Source: Dinghuibacter silviterrae
GTDB lineage: Bacteria; Bacteroidota; Bacteroidia; Chitinophagales; Chitinophagaceae
Assembly (NCBI RefSeq): GCF_004366355.1
Contig: NZ_SODV01000001.1
Location: 3,038,001 to 3,102,000 of the forward strand
DNA: 64,000 bases
Direction of reading: 5' to 3'
Shown here: piece after piece, positions 62,780 through 64,000 of the stretch
Position numbering within the stretch: the first letter of the stretch is position 1
Layout: the number at the start of each line of letters is the position of its first letter
The notes under the pieces: model-generated
The model's input: the letters and a program-made list of their open reading frames with translations, nothing else
Database searches by the model: none
What the model was told of the DNA's origin: nothing
Position numbers and translations under genes: made by a program

Positions 62780-63279
62780 TCCCGGCATTATTTTTACTAC
62801 TGAGCCTGATCCCCGTAGATTCGATGCCCACCCCCACGGGCAACCCCAAACAATTGTTCTACCTCCAGCGCACCCCCAACACCAACACCATTGTGATCGA
62901 GCTCAACGACAAGGACGGCGTGCCCAACCCGGACAACCCCGTCCACGTTTTCTGGCTGCGGTACCAGGAACAGGGGCAAAGACAGGAATTAAACTACATA
63001 CAGCGTACCTTTGCCTACGGGATCAAATCCAGGCGGATGGGGCCGGAAAAGTACGAGCTCCACTTCGTGTCCTACAAGAAGTATTCGATGTACCTGATCA
63101 AGGCGGCGGATCATCAATACCATGTTTTTGCCGACCTCAACGGGCGCGTGATCATCCTCCACCGGATCTATCTGGAGATCCGGGGCGGGTCCTTCTGGAC
63201 ACCCCACGTGGAGTATGTGGAACTAAAAGGGATCGACCCCGCGAACGGCAAGGACGTGGTGGGCAGGATCAAAATCTGA
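62776..63279 (+). CDS. DUF4833-like secreted protein
   Basis: A 167-residue protein with a short signal peptide (IPALFLLLSLIPVDS). The body has FYLQRTPNTNTIVIELN, PVHVFWLRYQEQGQRQELNY, IQRTFAYGIKSR and HVEYVELKGIDPANGKDV, which together resemble DUF4833. Function is unknown. It overlaps the CDP-alcohol transferase by 4 bp and precedes the hydroxylase by 5 nt, so it is tied to the lipid operon. Confidence 0.75.
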   Translation: MIPALFLLLSLIPVDSMPTPTGNPKQLFYLQRTPNTNTIVIELNDKDGVPNPDNPVHVFWLRYQEQGQRQELNYIQRTFAYGIKSRRMGPEKYELHFVSYKKYSMYLIKAADHQYHVFADLNGRVIILHRIYLEIRGGSFWTPHVEYVELKGIDPANGKDVVGRIKI

Positions 63280-63284
63280 ACAAC

Positions 63285-63935
63285 ATGAAACGCAACTACA
63301 TTTCCAATTCGACGGAGTCGACCCGCATGTTCAAGGCCGGCTGGATGGAGGCCCTGAGCAAGGTGCCCTTCTTTGTACCGTTGATCATCTACATACCGGT
63401 GGTGGGGTATTTCCTCTATCGTTCCTTCGCTGCGGGAGCGGGGCTGCCCTCGGTGGCCGGATTTTTTGCGCTGGGGCTCCTGGCCTGGACGATCGCCGAA
63501 TACATCCTGCACCGGTTCGTGTTCCACTACCAGCCGGGCTCGAAGTGGGGACAGCGGCTGCACTTTATTTTCCACGGAGTGCACCACGACTATCCCCGGG
63601 ACGCGCTCCGGCTGGTGATGCCGCCCTCGGCCAGCATCCCCCTGGCCTTTGGGTTTTATTTCCTGTTCCGCATGTTCTTCGTTGCAGCGCATTTATACGC
63701 CTTCTTTCCGGGTTTTGTCACGGGCTACCTCGTATACGACATGATGCACTACGCCATGCACCACGCCAACTTCAAAAGCGGGTGGTTCAAACGCATCAAA
63801 CAACACCACATGCTGCATCACTACGACGACATGTCCAAGGGCTACGGCGTCAGCTCCGTGCTTTGGGACAAGATTTTTCACTCCGATTTTCCCAAAATGG
63901 GCCCCGAAGGGGCCGTACGGCAAAAGAAAGCATAG
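63285..63935 (+). CDS. Fatty-acid hydroxylase / sterol desaturase family membrane enzyme
   Basis: A 216-residue di-iron membrane hydroxylase with the full set of histidine boxes: H76-x4-H81, H93-x3-H97-x2-H100-H101, H155-x3-H159-H160 and H174-H175-x2-H178-H179. The layout matches fatty-acid 2-hydroxylases that act on ceramide N-acyl chains (FAH/Scs7-like). In this cluster it most likely makes 2-hydroxy-ceramides, a lipid class reported from Sphingobacteria-type bacteria. About four helices. Confidence 0.9.
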   Translation: MKRNYISNSTESTRMFKAGWMEALSKVPFFVPLIIYIPVVGYFLYRSFAAGAGLPSVAGFFALGLLAWTIAEYILHRFVFHYQPGSKWGQRLHFIFHGVHHDYPRDALRLVMPPSASIPLAFGFYFLFRMFFVAAHLYAFFPGFVTGYLVYDMMHYAMHHANFKSGWFKRIKQHHMLHHYDDMSKGYGVSSVLWDKIFHSDFPKMGPEGAVRQKKA

Positions 63936-64000
63936 TGGCCTTTTTTCCAAAAACATCCGTCAAAGCCGGCGCGCGCGCCATGGCCATCGCCGTCGCATAC
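63935..64000 (+). CDS. Possible start of another gene (partial)
   Basis: After the hydroxylase stop, a GTG overlapping the stop opens a frame VAFFPKTSVKAGARAMAIAV running off the window edge. An ATG at 63980 is an alternative start. The frame is open and coding-like, but only 22 codons are visible. Confidence 0.3.
   Translation, partial: MAFFPKTSVKAGARAMAIAVAY

Overview
The window looks like a contiguous piece of a GC-rich Bacteroidota chromosome, most probably Chitinophagaceae. The evidence is the protein families (TonB-dependent receptor, M56 peptidases fused to TonB/plug domains, DUF3276, DUF5686, orphan FtsX-type permeases, a sphingolipid pathway) and the recurring Bacteroidota -7 promoter element TAnnTTTG or close variants such as TAnCTTnn. 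I see no rRNA, tRNA, CRISPR array, insertion sequence or prophage. The genes are densely packed on both strands and look chromosomal rather than recently acquired.

Layout. 1-3.8 kb: the 3' end of phosphoglycerate mutase, an alpha/beta hydrolase, UDP-glucose dehydrogenase, then a 1.35-kb gene-free stretch rich in hairpins. 3.8-10 kb: an ABC-2 exporter pair, a small membrane ORF, and an MgtA-type Mg2+ ATPase with a carbohydrate-type porin. 10.2-21.8 kb: two large FtsX-like permeases, a lipoprotein, a cupin, AraC, pirin, YceI, an MsbA-like exporter and a DUF3276 protein. 21.8-31.9 kb: a two-domain protein (G1-peptidase-like fold plus six-bladed propeller), pgi, ribF, a ClpN-only protein, MtfA, another permease and purM. 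32-37.7 kb: a minus-strand operon of a BlaI repressor, two M56 membrane peptidases (one ending in plug/TonB domains, one in a complete N-acetylmuramoyl-L-alanine amidase) and a TonB-dependent receptor. 37.7-51 kb: FtsE, a polysaccharide deacetylase with two glycosyltransferases, rpsO, pnp, prmA, plsY, a YdeI-like protein, a CYTH protein, a PAP2 phosphatase and dnaG.

51.3-64 kb is the most interesting part and reads as an envelope-lipid island. It holds an LpxR-type lipid A deacylase and TetR and AraC regulators, followed by a nearly continuous plus-strand run: serine palmitoyltransferase, a GNAT-like candidate ceramide synthase, a short-chain/epimerase candidate ceramide reductase, myo-inositol-phosphate synthase, a PgpA-like phosphatase, GtrA, a DUF5686 outer-membrane protein, a CDP-alcohol phosphatidyltransferase, a DUF4833 protein and a histidine-rich fatty-acid hydroxylase. 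Together these could make an inositol-containing, hydroxylated sphingolipid from serine, acyl-CoA/ACP and glucose-6-phosphate.

Two genome-wide habits show up. Many start codons lie only 4-9 nt after the -7 promoter element, which predicts leaderless or near-leaderless mRNAs. Several otherwise conserved proteins also carry GC-rich, Ala/Gly/Pro-rich in-frame inserts, and similar GC-rich patches lie between genes. All assignments are by reading the sequence; no database search was run.
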